Made by a program: the position numbers and the translations under genes. Positions 43,993 to 52,181 of a stretch of 64,000 nt of DNA are shown here, in pieces. Each line of letters begins with the position of its first letter. The stretch's first letter is position 1. This DNA comes from Echinicola vietnamensis DSM 17526 (GTDB taxonomy: Bacteria; Bacteroidota; Bacteroidia; Cytophagales; Cyclobacteriaceae): positions 3,040,001-3,104,000 of the forward strand of contig NC_019904.1 in assembly GCF_000325705.1 (NCBI RefSeq), read 5' to 3'. Under the pieces are notes generated by a model that saw only the letters and a list, made by a program, of their open reading frames with translations, made no database searches and was not told where the DNA came from.

Positions 43993-45122
43993 AAGCCCTC
44001 TTCATCATCGACAGCCTTGCCAATGCGGGAACAGAGAAGAGTTATTTGAAGTTGTTGCCCCGATTTTCAAATGATTTGGAAGTAGAGGTGGTGTATTTTT
44101 ACCCGGATCATTACTTGTTAGGGGCGTTTGAGAAAGCAAATCTCCCAGTTCATTTTTTGAATATTGATCAGAAATATGGTTTTCGACAGGGGATCAAAAG
44201 GCTTCTGGAGCTGGTTAAGGAAGTCCAACCTGACCTTATGGTCTCATCCCTCTTGCGGTCAAATTTGGTAAGCAGAGTGGTTTCAAGAATCACCGGGATA
44301 CCATTGGTCGGAACATTGGTCAGTGACAGTTATGGTAAAGTGCGGCTGGAGAGTATGCAAGGTAAAGGTTTATTGAAATTTAAGCTGTTTTGGTTACTGG
44401 ATAGGTGGTCAGCAAGAATTCCAGTGCATTGGATCGCGAATTCTGCTTTCATTGCGGATTCCCATTGCGAATCTCTTAGAATAAAGCGTCAAAAAATAAC
44501 CGTCGTTTATAGGGGGAGGGAAGTCCCTGGGCGATTGTGTGAAAAGGTCGTTTCTTCAGGTGGAACGTCTACAATTAATTTTGTAAGCATAGGGAGGTTA
44601 TTGAATACCAAAGGCTGGCTAGACCTATTGGAGGCCTTTGCTTTGGTGCGGCGAGAGCGGTCTGATTGCACCATGACGATTTTTGGCGAGGGCGCATTAC
44701 GGAAATCAATGGAGTCTAGAATTGAAGAGCTAGGACTTACCCAAAGCGTTTCCTTACCCGGCAATGTGCCTCAAGTTCAAGAGAGGTTATATGATTACGA
44801 TTGTTTCGTTTTTCCTTCTTGGTATGAAGGCTTTTCCGGAGCGTTAATAGAGGCTATGATGGTCGGGATTCCTATTATAGCCTCAGATATCCCCATGAAT
44901 TTGGAAGCGATAACACCAAATGAAAATGCCTTGACTTTTCCAATAAAGGATCCTTCGATGCTGGCAGCACAGATGATCTATGCGATAAACAATCCCCTGA
45001 TGATGGCAAAGATGGGCGAAAATGCCCGACAGGAAGCTATAGAACGATTTGATATCGTGAAGATTGCCAAAGAGTATGAAGGGGTGCTAAGGAAGGTGGT
45101 GACCCCTCCCGGCCTCCCCTAG
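43989..45122 (+). CDS. GT4-family glycosyltransferase
   Basis: 377 residues with GT-B fold: N-terminal LFIIDSLANAGTEKSYLKLL, a linker, and C-terminal INFVSIGRLLNTKGWLDLLEAFALV, then FPSWYEGFSGALIEAMMVGIPIIASDI with the nucleotide-sugar Glu (EGFxxxxxEAM). The last eight codons (VVTPPGLP) and the stop are encoded by the start of a GC-rich palindromic repeat, so the natural C-terminus may have been altered by its insertion. Sugar specificity unknown. Confidence 0.92.
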   Translation: MKALFIIDSLANAGTEKSYLKLLPRFSNDLEVEVVYFYPDHYLLGAFEKANLPVHFLNIDQKYGFRQGIKRLLELVKEVQPDLMVSSLLRSNLVSRVVSRITGIPLVGTLVSDSYGKVRLESMQGKGLLKFKLFWLLDRWSARIPVHWIANSAFIADSHCESLRIKRQKITVVYRGREVPGRLCEKVVSSGGTSTINFVSIGRLLNTKGWLDLLEAFALVRRERSDCTMTIFGEGALRKSMESRIEELGLTQSVSLPGNVPQVQERLYDYDCFVFPSWYEGFSGALIEAMMVGIPIIASDIPMNLEAITPNENALTFPIKDPSMLAAQMIYAINNPLMMAKMGENARQEAIERFDIVKIAKEYEGVLRKVVTPPGLP

Positions 45123-45206
45123 GAGGGGAGGGGTAGAATTACCTTTTGAAAAAAGATTAGAAAATAAGAATTCATTTCCCCCTTTAGGAGGACTAAGAGG
45201 GTATAC
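45105..45206. repeat. GC-rich palindromes on the 5' side of the DUF559 gene
   Basis: The hairpin CCTCCCCT-agg-AGGGGAGG is at 45113-45131. A second unit, CCCCCTTTAGGAGG...AGAGGG, follows at 45178-45201 just before the DUF559 start. Both have counterparts on the 3' side of the gene. The first overlaps the end of the preceding glycosyltransferase gene. Confidence 0.7.
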
Positions 45207-45575
45207 ATGAGCGATATGTTTTTCGGAGCAAGTGCTGAAATTAAACGTCGAGCTAAAGAGTTGAGAAAAATGCTGACGCCTGTCGAGAAAGTTTTGTGGG
45301 AAGTACTCAGGAATAGACAATTGAACGAATTAAAGTTAAGAAGACAGCATCCTATAAGCAGATTTATTGTGGATTTTTACTGTCATGAACATCAATTAAT
45401 AGTGGAGGTAGATGGAGAGGTCCATTTGGATATTGATCAAAAAGAAAGGGATGAGGGAAGGACTTTTGAGTTGGAGGAATTGGGTTTGAAAGTAATTAGG
45501 TTTACGAATAAGGAGGTCTATTCAGACCTTGAAAATGTTTTGCGGAAGATCGTTTCTACTTGTAAGGATGAATGA
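45207..45575 (+). CDS. DUF559 endonuclease-like protein
   Basis: 122 residues, the full length of the DUF559 domain (very short patch repair-like, PD-(D/E)xK superfamily). The pattern KRRAKELRKMLTPVEKVLWEVLRNRQ, LRRQHPISRFIVDFYCHEHQLIVEVDGEVH gives D56 and E67-x-D69-G as likely catalytic residues. No associated methylase or toxin gene is present. It interrupts a run of glycosyltransferase genes and is enclosed by paired palindromic repeats, so a selfish or homing-like role is inferred. The activity of the family is not well established. Confidence 0.88.
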   Translation: MSDMFFGASAEIKRRAKELRKMLTPVEKVLWEVLRNRQLNELKLRRQHPISRFIVDFYCHEHQLIVEVDGEVHLDIDQKERDEGRTFELEELGLKVIRFTNKEVYSDLENVLRKIVSTCKDE

Positions 45576-45587
45576 GCTTCGCTTTTG

Positions 45588-45745
45588 ATGACCTCACCTA
45601 ACCTCTTCTGGGAGGAGAGGGACTAGATGGGATTAGGCTAGTGGTTTTCAACTATTGAAGGCAGACGAACATGATGTGTAGAGAAGATACTGGTTCCCCC
45701 CTTTAGGGGGGCAAGGGGTGAAAAGAGAATGGAAAACACTACTGG
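45588..45745. repeat. GC-rich palindromes on the 3' side of the DUF559 gene
   Basis: CCTCT...AGAGG (about 45602-45620) mirrors the type of the first 5' unit, and CCCCCC-TTTA-GGGGGG at 45696-45711, followed by GCAAGGGG, mirrors the second, in the same order and direction. The next GT4 gene starts at 45746. Confidence 0.65.
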
Positions 45746-46879
45746 ATGAAAATATTGATCCTTGATACTTCACCGGTTCGCAGGGGGGCACAGGTTTTTG
45801 CTGCTGAGCTAGGAATACGCTGGAGGGAAATGGGGCATGGTGTTCGCAAGGTGTACTTGTACGAGGGGAATAAAGATGATGAACGCGTTTTTTTAGACAA
45901 GGAAGACGTGGTGATGCCTTTTTCTGCGCATAGTTTTTTTGAGAAATTTCCAACAGTACAGCCCGGACTTCTGAAAAGTTTGGGGAACCTTCTACAGGAA
46001 TACCAGCCGGATGTATTGCTGTTGAATGGATCGAGGACCCTCAAGTATGGCGCTTTTTTAAAGAGGAGCAGCAAAATGGATTTTGTGATGGTGAGCAGAG
46101 TGATCGATAATCCAGCTTATTGGAATTCCAAAAGAATCATTAAATCGTACTACAAAAAGTGGGTGATCCCTGCTTTGGATGGGGCAGTGGGGGTGAGTGA
46201 AGCAAGCTTATTGGCAATGAAGGGTCATTATGCCTTTTCAAAGCCTACCAAGGTAATTCATCGTAGTTTTGAAGAACGAAAATTTATGGGTGCGCCTAGC
46301 AGGAGAGCGGCTAGGAAGATGTTAAACTTGGAGGAGAATGATGAAGTTGTGCTCTTCTTGGGAAGTTTTTCGAAGCAAAAGCGGCCTGACCGCTTTTTGG
46401 AAATTGTGGATCATTTGAGCCAACGTCGGCCAAAGTTAAAAGCACTGATGGTGGGAAATGGAGAACTTTATCCAGCCTATCGTAAGCAGCTTGAAGCGAA
46501 TCCATTTGTATTCCATTTTGGATATCAATCTGATGTTGCCCCATATTTGGCAGCCGCTGATCTTTTACTGTTGACAAGTGACACAGAAGGTTTGCCGGGA
46601 GTAGTGTTGGAAGCAGCATATTTTGGAGTACCCACGGTAGGTGCCCTTGTGGGAGGAATTCAAGAATGTGTGGAGGACGGAGAATCAGGGTATTTGATAA
46701 AAGGTGGGGTGGTGCATCAGTTTTGCGTGAAGGTTGACTTTCTTTTGGACCATCCGGAGAAAAGATCTAGCATGGGACAACGGGCAAAGGATATTGTGAA
46801 GGAGCGTTTTGATTTGCAGAAATCGGCTGATCAGTTTTTGGAGTTTTTCAGTGTCTTAACCAAAAATCCCCAAGCGTGA
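45746..46879 (+). CDS. GT4-family glycosyltransferase
   Basis: 377 residues, GT-B fold. N-terminal MKILILDTSPVRRGAQVFAAELGIRWREMGH, with the C-terminal domain showing VVLFLGSFSKQKRPDRFLEIVDHL, PYLAAADLLLLTSDTEGLPGVVLEAAYFGVPTVGALVGGI and the usual catalytic Glu region. Composition is closer to the chromosome average than the AT-rich cassette. It overlaps the next GT4 start (GTGA). Function in the locus: a later sugar transfer; specificity unknown. Confidence 0.92.
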   Translation: MKILILDTSPVRRGAQVFAAELGIRWREMGHGVRKVYLYEGNKDDERVFLDKEDVVMPFSAHSFFEKFPTVQPGLLKSLGNLLQEYQPDVLLLNGSRTLKYGAFLKRSSKMDFVMVSRVIDNPAYWNSKRIIKSYYKKWVIPALDGAVGVSEASLLAMKGHYAFSKPTKVIHRSFEERKFMGAPSRRAARKMLNLEENDEVVLFLGSFSKQKRPDRFLEIVDHLSQRRPKLKALMVGNGELYPAYRKQLEANPFVFHFGYQSDVAPYLAAADLLLLTSDTEGLPGVVLEAAYFGVPTVGALVGGIQECVEDGESGYLIKGGVVHQFCVKVDFLLDHPEKRSSMGQRAKDIVKERFDLQKSADQFLEFFSVLTKNPQA

Positions 46880-48006
46880 GTTCTTCCAAAACCCACATCC
46901 TTCACTTGATAAAGTCGCTGGGGAGAGGCGGGGCGGAGAAGTTGATTCCTGAGACGGTGGCCATGCATGACCGGGAGAAATATGCTTTTTTTTGCCTTTA
47001 CTTTCACCTTCGCCCAAACAGTTTAACGGAGGAGCTTATGGATCTTGGAGTACCAGTCAAGTACCTTCCGCCTACTCGTTTTGGATTTCCAGGATTGGTG
47101 AAGCAGGTGGCCGATTTTGTGAAAACGCATCATATTGCTATTATTCATTGCCATTTACCTTTGGCGGGGGTGCTTGGGAGATGTGTTTCCTTATTGACCG
47201 GGGTGAAGGTGGTTTATACCGAGCACAATGTGTGGGAGAGGTATCATCCACTATCCAGATTGCTGAACAAGCTGACTTTTGGATGGCAACAGGTGGTGAT
47301 TTCCGTTTCTGATGAGGTGAAGTCCAGTATTTTAAGCCACTACCGCCCAAACAAAATGCGACCCCTTATCACCACAATACCCAATGCGGTGAATACAGCG
47401 GCATTTCAGCGGGGGGCCACCGAGAGGAGGACCATACGGGATCAGCTGGGAATGGATGAAGAAACGATAGTGGTAGGGCAAGTGGCTGTTTTTAGAATCC
47501 AAAAGCGGCTTGATCGCTGGATGGCTGTGGCCAAAAAGATTGCCGAAGCCCATCCCCGAGTTCATTTTCTACTGGTGGGCGATGGCCCAGAAAGGGAGAC
47601 GGTCAACCTGAGCATGGGGTCGGGAAGTTTTGAGTCGAGGGTACATTTGGTGGGGGCAAAACAGGATGTCCTGCCATACTTATCGGCCATGGACATGTAC
47701 ATGATGACTTCTGATTTTGAGGGGTTACCCGTGGCGATGCTGGAGGCGATGTCCTGTGGATTGCCTGTACTCAGCACCCATGTCGGTGGGATAGGAGGAG
47801 TGATTCATGACGGAGTCGAGGGGTTTTTGTGTCCAAAAGATGATACCGAAAGGCTGCTTGCTGGTGCAGAAATGTTAATTGCCCATCCACTAAAGCGTGA
47901 TGAAATGGGCACTAAAGCCCGTCAGCTCGTGGTAACCCAATTTGGAATTGGACGGATGGTTAAGTCCCTGGAGGAGGTTTATGACAAAGTCCAAAAGTTG
48001 TCCTAG
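46876..48006 (+). CDS. GT4-family glycosyltransferase
   Basis: 376 residues from GTG 46876, overlapping the preceding stop. HILHLIKSLGRGGAEKLIPETVAMHD is the GT4 N-terminal GGAE motif; VVGQVAVFRIQKRLDRWMAVAKKI, VHLVGAKQDVLPYLSAMDMYMMTSDFEGLPVAMLEAMSCGLPVLSTHVGGI is the C-terminal donor-binding region with the EGLPxxxLEAM motif. It ends just before the first copy of the hairpin-array repeat. Confidence 0.93.
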   Translation: MSSSKTHILHLIKSLGRGGAEKLIPETVAMHDREKYAFFCLYFHLRPNSLTEELMDLGVPVKYLPPTRFGFPGLVKQVADFVKTHHIAIIHCHLPLAGVLGRCVSLLTGVKVVYTEHNVWERYHPLSRLLNKLTFGWQQVVISVSDEVKSSILSHYRPNKMRPLITTIPNAVNTAAFQRGATERRTIRDQLGMDEETIVVGQVAVFRIQKRLDRWMAVAKKIAEAHPRVHFLLVGDGPERETVNLSMGSGSFESRVHLVGAKQDVLPYLSAMDMYMMTSDFEGLPVAMLEAMSCGLPVLSTHVGGIGGVIHDGVEGFLCPKDDTERLLAGAEMLIAHPLKRDEMGTKARQLVVTQFGIGRMVKSLEEVYDKVQKLS

Positions 48007-48051
48007 GCTTTCAGCCTTTGCCGGTGCGTTTTATATGGGCAATTCGAGGAG

Positions 48052-48430
48052 AAAGGTGCTTTGTAAGGGATGTTAAAAAATGATGTCCGAGAGGATTGCA
48101 CCAGAGAATATAGGCCAATGAAACTTTTAGGACAACGTTAGAAGCATTTACTTGGGGATCGAGTAAGCTTGCTATATTGATTCCCTGAAAGGGAATTTCA
48201 ATTCAGCCCAATGAAGCTCATTGGGTGAATGCATGATGGCCAGAACACAATTTCGCCCTGTAAGGGCACCTGAAACTGGGGTGTTTAGCAGGGACAGTCA
48301 GTGACCTAGGCTTTCAGCCTGCGTGTAACGGGAATGGTTTGATTTCCCAAGGTGATGCCTTGGGCTGAGTTGAAACAAGGCTTTCAGCCTTTGGCGGTGT
48401 ATTTTAGTTGTGCAATACAAGGGGGGATAA
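48052..48430. repeat. Hairpin-array repeat, copy A
   Basis: A 379-bp unit starting AAAGGTGCTTTG, repeated almost identically in direct tandem from 48431 (only a handful of differences seen). It contains a string of small hairpins: ATTCCC/GGGAAT, CCCAATGA/TCATTGGG, GCCCT/AGGGC, AGGCT/AGCCT and CCCAAGG/CCTTGGG. An extra AGGCT-ttc-AGCCT hairpin at 48005 precedes it. No protein is encoded. Confidence 0.85.
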
Positions 48431-48797
48431 AAAGGTGCTTTGTAAGGGATGTTAAAAAATGATGTCCGAGAGGATTGCACCAGAGAATATAGGCCAATGA
48501 AACTTTTAGGACAACGTTAGAAGCATTTACTTGGGGATCGAGTAAGCTTGCTATATTGATTCCCTGAAAGGGAATTTCAATTCAGCCCAATGAAGCTCAT
48601 TGGGTGAATGCATGATGGCCAGAACACAATTTCGCCCTGTAAGGGCACCTGAAACTGGTGTGTTTAGCAGGGACAGTCAGTGACCTAGGCTTTCAGCCTG
48701 CGTGTAACGGGAATGGTTTGATTTCCCAAGGTGATACCTTGGGCTAAGGTGAAACAAGGCTTTCAGCCTTTGAAAGGGGTGTTTTATCTGATCATTT
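48431..48797. repeat. Hairpin-array repeat, copy B
   Basis: A direct copy of unit A. Hairpins are at 48559-48575 (6-bp stem), 48586-48604 (8 bp), 48634-48646 (5 bp) and 48725-48743 (8 bp), each with a 3-5 nt loop. Its end (GTTTTATCTGATCATTT) matches the end of copy C at 49691, so the transposase gene lies between copies B and C. Confidence 0.85.
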
Positions 48798-48926
48798 AAT
48801 GGATAATCAAAAGAATGATCTGATTTAGTAAAAAACATAAATTTGTCAAATTAATTGTTTGTCGAAATATAATTTCATGTTGCACATTGTAGTTAACCGT
48901 TTTTGATTTTTTTGTTAACTTGGTTT

Positions 48927-49382
48927 ATGGCACAATCATTATCGAAACTCTACATCCATCTTGTTTATCATGTAAAGACTACCAGTGTTAAAATCAGGAA
49001 AGAAGACAAAAAGGCTCTCTATGCATACATTGGATCAATCATAAAGGAGAATGACTCCATTCCGATAAAGATAAATGGCATGGAAGATCATGTTCACATT
49101 CTTTGTGTGATGTCGAAAAACATATCGCTTTCAAAATTTACTGAAAATATAAAACGTCATAGTAGTCGATGGATTAAAACCATAAACCCTATTTACAAGG
49201 ATTTTGCGTGGCAAGGAGGTTATGCCGGTTTTTCCGTAAGTCCTTCAATATATGAAAAGACCAAAAAATATATTGAAGATCAAGAAGCACATCATAAAAA
49301 ATTCAGTTTTAAAGAGGAATATAGGAGGTTTCTTAAGGAATATGAGATTGATTTTAATGAAGCGTATATTTTGCTTGATTGA
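48927..49382 (+). CDS. IS200/RAYT-like Y1 transposase
   Basis: 151 residues from ATG 48927. It is a single-domain HUH nuclease: MEDHVHIL gives the metal-binding His-x-His (H55, H57), and SPSIYEKTKKYIEDQEAHHKK holds the catalytic tyrosine, most likely Y115. SLSKFTENIKRHSSRWIK is typical of the Y1_Tnp family. There is no TnpB partner. The gene is flanked by hairpin-rich repeats on both sides (copies A, B, C), the arrangement of REP-associated tyrosine transposases that cut single-stranded DNA at palindromes. The 130 bp upstream are AT-rich and may carry its promoter. Confidence 0.9.
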   Translation: MAQSLSKLYIHLVYHVKTTSVKIRKEDKKALYAYIGSIIKENDSIPIKINGMEDHVHILCVMSKNISLSKFTENIKRHSSRWIKTINPIYKDFAWQGGYAGFSVSPSIYEKTKKYIEDQEAHHKKFSFKEEYRRFLKEYEIDFNEAYILLD

Positions 49383-49399
49383 AGGTCTCTATAAAATTA

Positions 49400-49691
49400 T
49401 TTAGGACAACGTTGAAAGCATTTACTTGGGGATCGAGTAAGCTTGCTATATTGATTCCCTGAAAGGGAATTTCAATTCAGCCCAATGAAGCTCATTGGGT
49501 GAATGCATGATGGCCAGAACACAATTTCGCCCTGTAAGGGCATCTGAAACTGGTGTGTTTAGCAGGGACAGTCAGTGCCCTAGGCTTTCAGCCTGCGTGT
49601 AACGGGAATGGTTATATTTCCCAAGGTGATACCTTGGGCTGAGGTGAAACAAGGCTTTTAGCCTTTGATGGGGTGTTTTATCTGATCATTT
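49400..49691. repeat. Hairpin-array repeat, copy C (5'-truncated)
   Basis: From TTTAGGACAACG to CTGATCATTT this matches copies A and B over about 290 bp with few changes, but lacks the first 80 bp of the unit, which are replaced by the transposase gene and its flank. A further GCCCTTTGTAAGGGC hairpin follows at about 49710. 49,692-49,843 contains no gene. Confidence 0.85.
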
Positions 49692-49843
49692 CGAGGGATC
49701 AATGGCCCTTTGTAAGGGCAAGTGAACCAAAAGAGTTGAAAATTAAAGCGGAACGTTGAGGTAGGCCTTCTACAGGGAGCGCTTGAAAAGAATTAAAGTA
49801 ACGTGAAAAGATATACCGGATCACATAGAAAACCATCAGGTAG

Positions 49844-51082
49844 ATGATTGGCGGGCTGTTACTGATTGGGGTACTTTATGCCCTTAGCCAGTCGATATTG
49901 CTGCGGCTGAAGCAAACGTACAGGAGGTTGAGCATACGCACCATGACCAATCTGTACTGGTACCATATGCTCTTTGCCCTGATCTATTATACCTATGCCG
50001 TTTTCCGAAATTCGGATTCACATGCGTATTTTAATGACGCGAGTACAGCCGAAAGTTGGTGGAAACTCTTTTCACATGGCACCCATTTCATAGAGTGGTT
50101 GGCGGTTCCTTTTGTCCAATACCTGCATTTTAGCTATGAAATGATGATGGTGTTGTTTGCCTGGTCCGGGTACATGGGCTTTGTATTTTTTTACTTGTTT
50201 TTCAAAGAAAATCTCCGCTTAAACATCAAATTTAAAGGGTATGACGTGGTTAACCTGCTGATGTTTTTGCCCAATATGCACTTTTGGACAGCCTCTTTGG
50301 GAAAGGGAAGCATGATTTTCTGTGGCATTGGCCTGTTGGTATTTGGCCTTTCCTTTCCAGCAAAGCGAAAGTTTTATATTGCGCTGGGAGGTCTGTTGAC
50401 CTATTTCGTGCGGCCGCACATCTTTTTTGCGATCATGATCGGCATGGGGATGTCCTTTATGATAGGGAAGGAAAAAATGCCGCTGTACCAAAAGCTACTG
50501 ATCGCCATTGCGGGAATTGGCATTTCGGTCTTTATTTATGACGAGTTGCTCGTGTTTTTGCGGTTGGATGAAGACAATGTACTGGAGAGCTTTATGAACA
50601 ACACTGCCTTTATCGGCGGGCAGCTCCAACATGCCGGATCGGCCGTGGACATGCAGAGCTATAGTTTACCGGTAAAACTATTTACGTTCTGGTTTAGGCC
50701 TTTATTCTTCGATGCACCAAATCTACTGGGCATTTTTGTTTCCCTTGAAAATCTCTTTTACCTTGTATATTTCACCAAGTTGTTTCAAAAAGGATTTTGG
50801 AAGTTTATGAAGCAGGCCTCCGCGATGGTGAAAATGTCCGCAGTGGTCTTCTTGAGCATTTCCTTTTCCATGACCTTTATCATGTCCAATTTGGGCATTA
50901 TAATTCGTCAAAAGAGCATGATCATGTATTTTATGTTCTTTGTCATTGTGGCTTTTTTAGATTGGAAGCAAACACAGGCCCTTAAAAAGAGGGCAAGGTG
51001 GGTGTATCGTAAACAGGCCCGTGAAGCCCTTATGGCCCAGAAGCGAAAAGCCGGACCTAGCAATACCTATTATGCAACTTGA
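49844..51082 (+). CDS. Polytopic membrane protein of the polysaccharide locus (polymerase-like)
   Basis: 412 residues with about ten hydrophobic segments and a basic cytoplasmic tail. I cannot name the family. Conserved-looking loops are LPNMHFWTASLGKGS (about 145-160), YFVRPHIFFA, FTFWFRPLFFDAPNLLGIFVSLEN and IMSNLGIIIRQKSMIM. The same four blocks recur in the protein at 62733-63896, defining a family. Topology and position among glycosyltransferases suggest a Wzy/EpsG-like glycan polymerase or ligase, although an ABC exporter locus does not normally need one. The stop overlaps the deacetylase start by 11 bp. Confidence 0.8.
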   Translation: MIGGLLLIGVLYALSQSILLRLKQTYRRLSIRTMTNLYWYHMLFALIYYTYAVFRNSDSHAYFNDASTAESWWKLFSHGTHFIEWLAVPFVQYLHFSYEMMMVLFAWSGYMGFVFFYLFFKENLRLNIKFKGYDVVNLLMFLPNMHFWTASLGKGSMIFCGIGLLVFGLSFPAKRKFYIALGGLLTYFVRPHIFFAIMIGMGMSFMIGKEKMPLYQKLLIAIAGIGISVFIYDELLVFLRLDEDNVLESFMNNTAFIGGQLQHAGSAVDMQSYSLPVKLFTFWFRPLFFDAPNLLGIFVSLENLFYLVYFTKLFQKGFWKFMKQASAMVKMSAVVFLSISFSMTFIMSNLGIIIRQKSMIMYFMFFVIVAFLDWKQTQALKKRARWVYRKQAREALMAQKRKAGPSNTYYAT

Positions 51083-52064
51083 TCCCAAGGTAAATAAAGG
51101 TAAGCCTTTGTTGGTGATTTCTCTGGACTTCGAATTGCATTGGGGGGTGTTTGACAAGGTATCACCGGAGGAGAAAAGGGCCGATTTTGAACGAACCAAG
51201 GTGGTTATTCCTCGAATATTAGAGGTCTTTGAGCGGTACGGAGTGGCTGCTACCTGGGCCACCGTGGGCATGCTACTCACCGAAAGCAGGGAGGAGTGGG
51301 AGCATTATAAACCCGCTGAATTGCCCACTTACCAGAACCCACAATTGTCCCCTTACCATTGGGTAGCCCAAAATGGCTATGACTCCGCCATTCACAGTGC
51401 ATATCCCTTGGTGAAGCAGCTCCTTTTGACTCCCGGCCAAGAGCTTGGCAGCCATACCTTTTCACATTATTACACTGGTGAGCCCGGACAGCAAATAGAG
51501 CAGTTTAGGGCTGATTTGAAGGCTTCTCGTGCCATTGTACAGGACAAATGTGGGAAAGCCTTGCAGTCACTCGTGTTTCCCCGAAATCAGTTTGATCATC
51601 AAAGTCTAAAGATCTGTCATGAAGAAGGTTTTGCTACAGTCAGGGTAAATCCTTCCGACTGGTTTTGGAAGGAACCGGTAAAGGCAGGCCTTTTGGACAA
51701 GGTGTTTAGGACGGGAGATGCGGTATTCCCTCTTGGGAGGCACACCACTTTTGCCCAGGATAAACTCCTACAGACGGAAGGTTTACCGCTCCAACTGCCC
51801 GCGTCGCGTCTTTTGAGGCCCTTGGGAAATTACTCCCTAATGAATTCAGCACGGATACGGCGCATCATCGGTGAGATGACTTTTGCCGCAAAACATGGGC
51901 TAGTGTACCACCTGTGGTGGCATCCACATAATTTTGGCCATGCCCCGAAGGAAAGCATGAGGGATCTTCAGCGGCTGTTGGAGGTTTTCAAAAAGCTACA
52001 GCAGGATTATGGGATGTGTTCGGTAAATATGGGGAAATTGGCCAAAGAGGCCAAGGCCAATTGA
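51072..52064 (+). CDS. Polysaccharide deacetylase-family protein (NodB-like)
   Basis: 330 residues from ATG 51072; a longer frame from 51021 would overlap the previous gene by 62 bp. The NodB fold shows LLVISLDFELHWG (metal/catalytic acid D19 and E21), GSHTFSHYYTGE (His-x3-His metal ligands), VFPRNQFD and a late LWWHPHNFGH. The absence of a signal peptide implies a cytoplasmic or membrane-face enzyme. It may remove N- or O-acetyl groups from a lipid-linked sugar of this locus. Tight overlap with the polytopic protein supports joint function. Confidence 0.88.
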   Translation: MQLDPKVNKGKPLLVISLDFELHWGVFDKVSPEEKRADFERTKVVIPRILEVFERYGVAATWATVGMLLTESREEWEHYKPAELPTYQNPQLSPYHWVAQNGYDSAIHSAYPLVKQLLLTPGQELGSHTFSHYYTGEPGQQIEQFRADLKASRAIVQDKCGKALQSLVFPRNQFDHQSLKICHEEGFATVRVNPSDWFWKEPVKAGLLDKVFRTGDAVFPLGRHTTFAQDKLLQTEGLPLQLPASRLLRPLGNYSLMNSARIRRIIGEMTFAAKHGLVYHLWWHPHNFGHAPKESMRDLQRLLEVFKKLQQDYGMCSVNMGKLAKEAKAN

Positions 52065-52181
52065 AAGGGTGTTTCACAACTTGACGATTAATTTTTACAG
52101 GCATTGATAGTTTTTGAACGAACAAAATGCCAATTTAAAGTGCCGGAATTTCCAGTGAATTACTTCCAAATAACCATAAAA

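Noticed and set aside
45648..45953. Minus-strand open frame of 101 codons over the GC-rich palindromes
   Set aside because: It reads through the palindromic repeat and the antisense of the GT4 start; the protein is low-complexity Pro/Ser-rich text.
48005..49720. Regular repeats considered as a CRISPR array
   Set aside because: The period is 379 bp with copies nearly identical throughout, with no short repeats separated by unique spacers and no cas genes.
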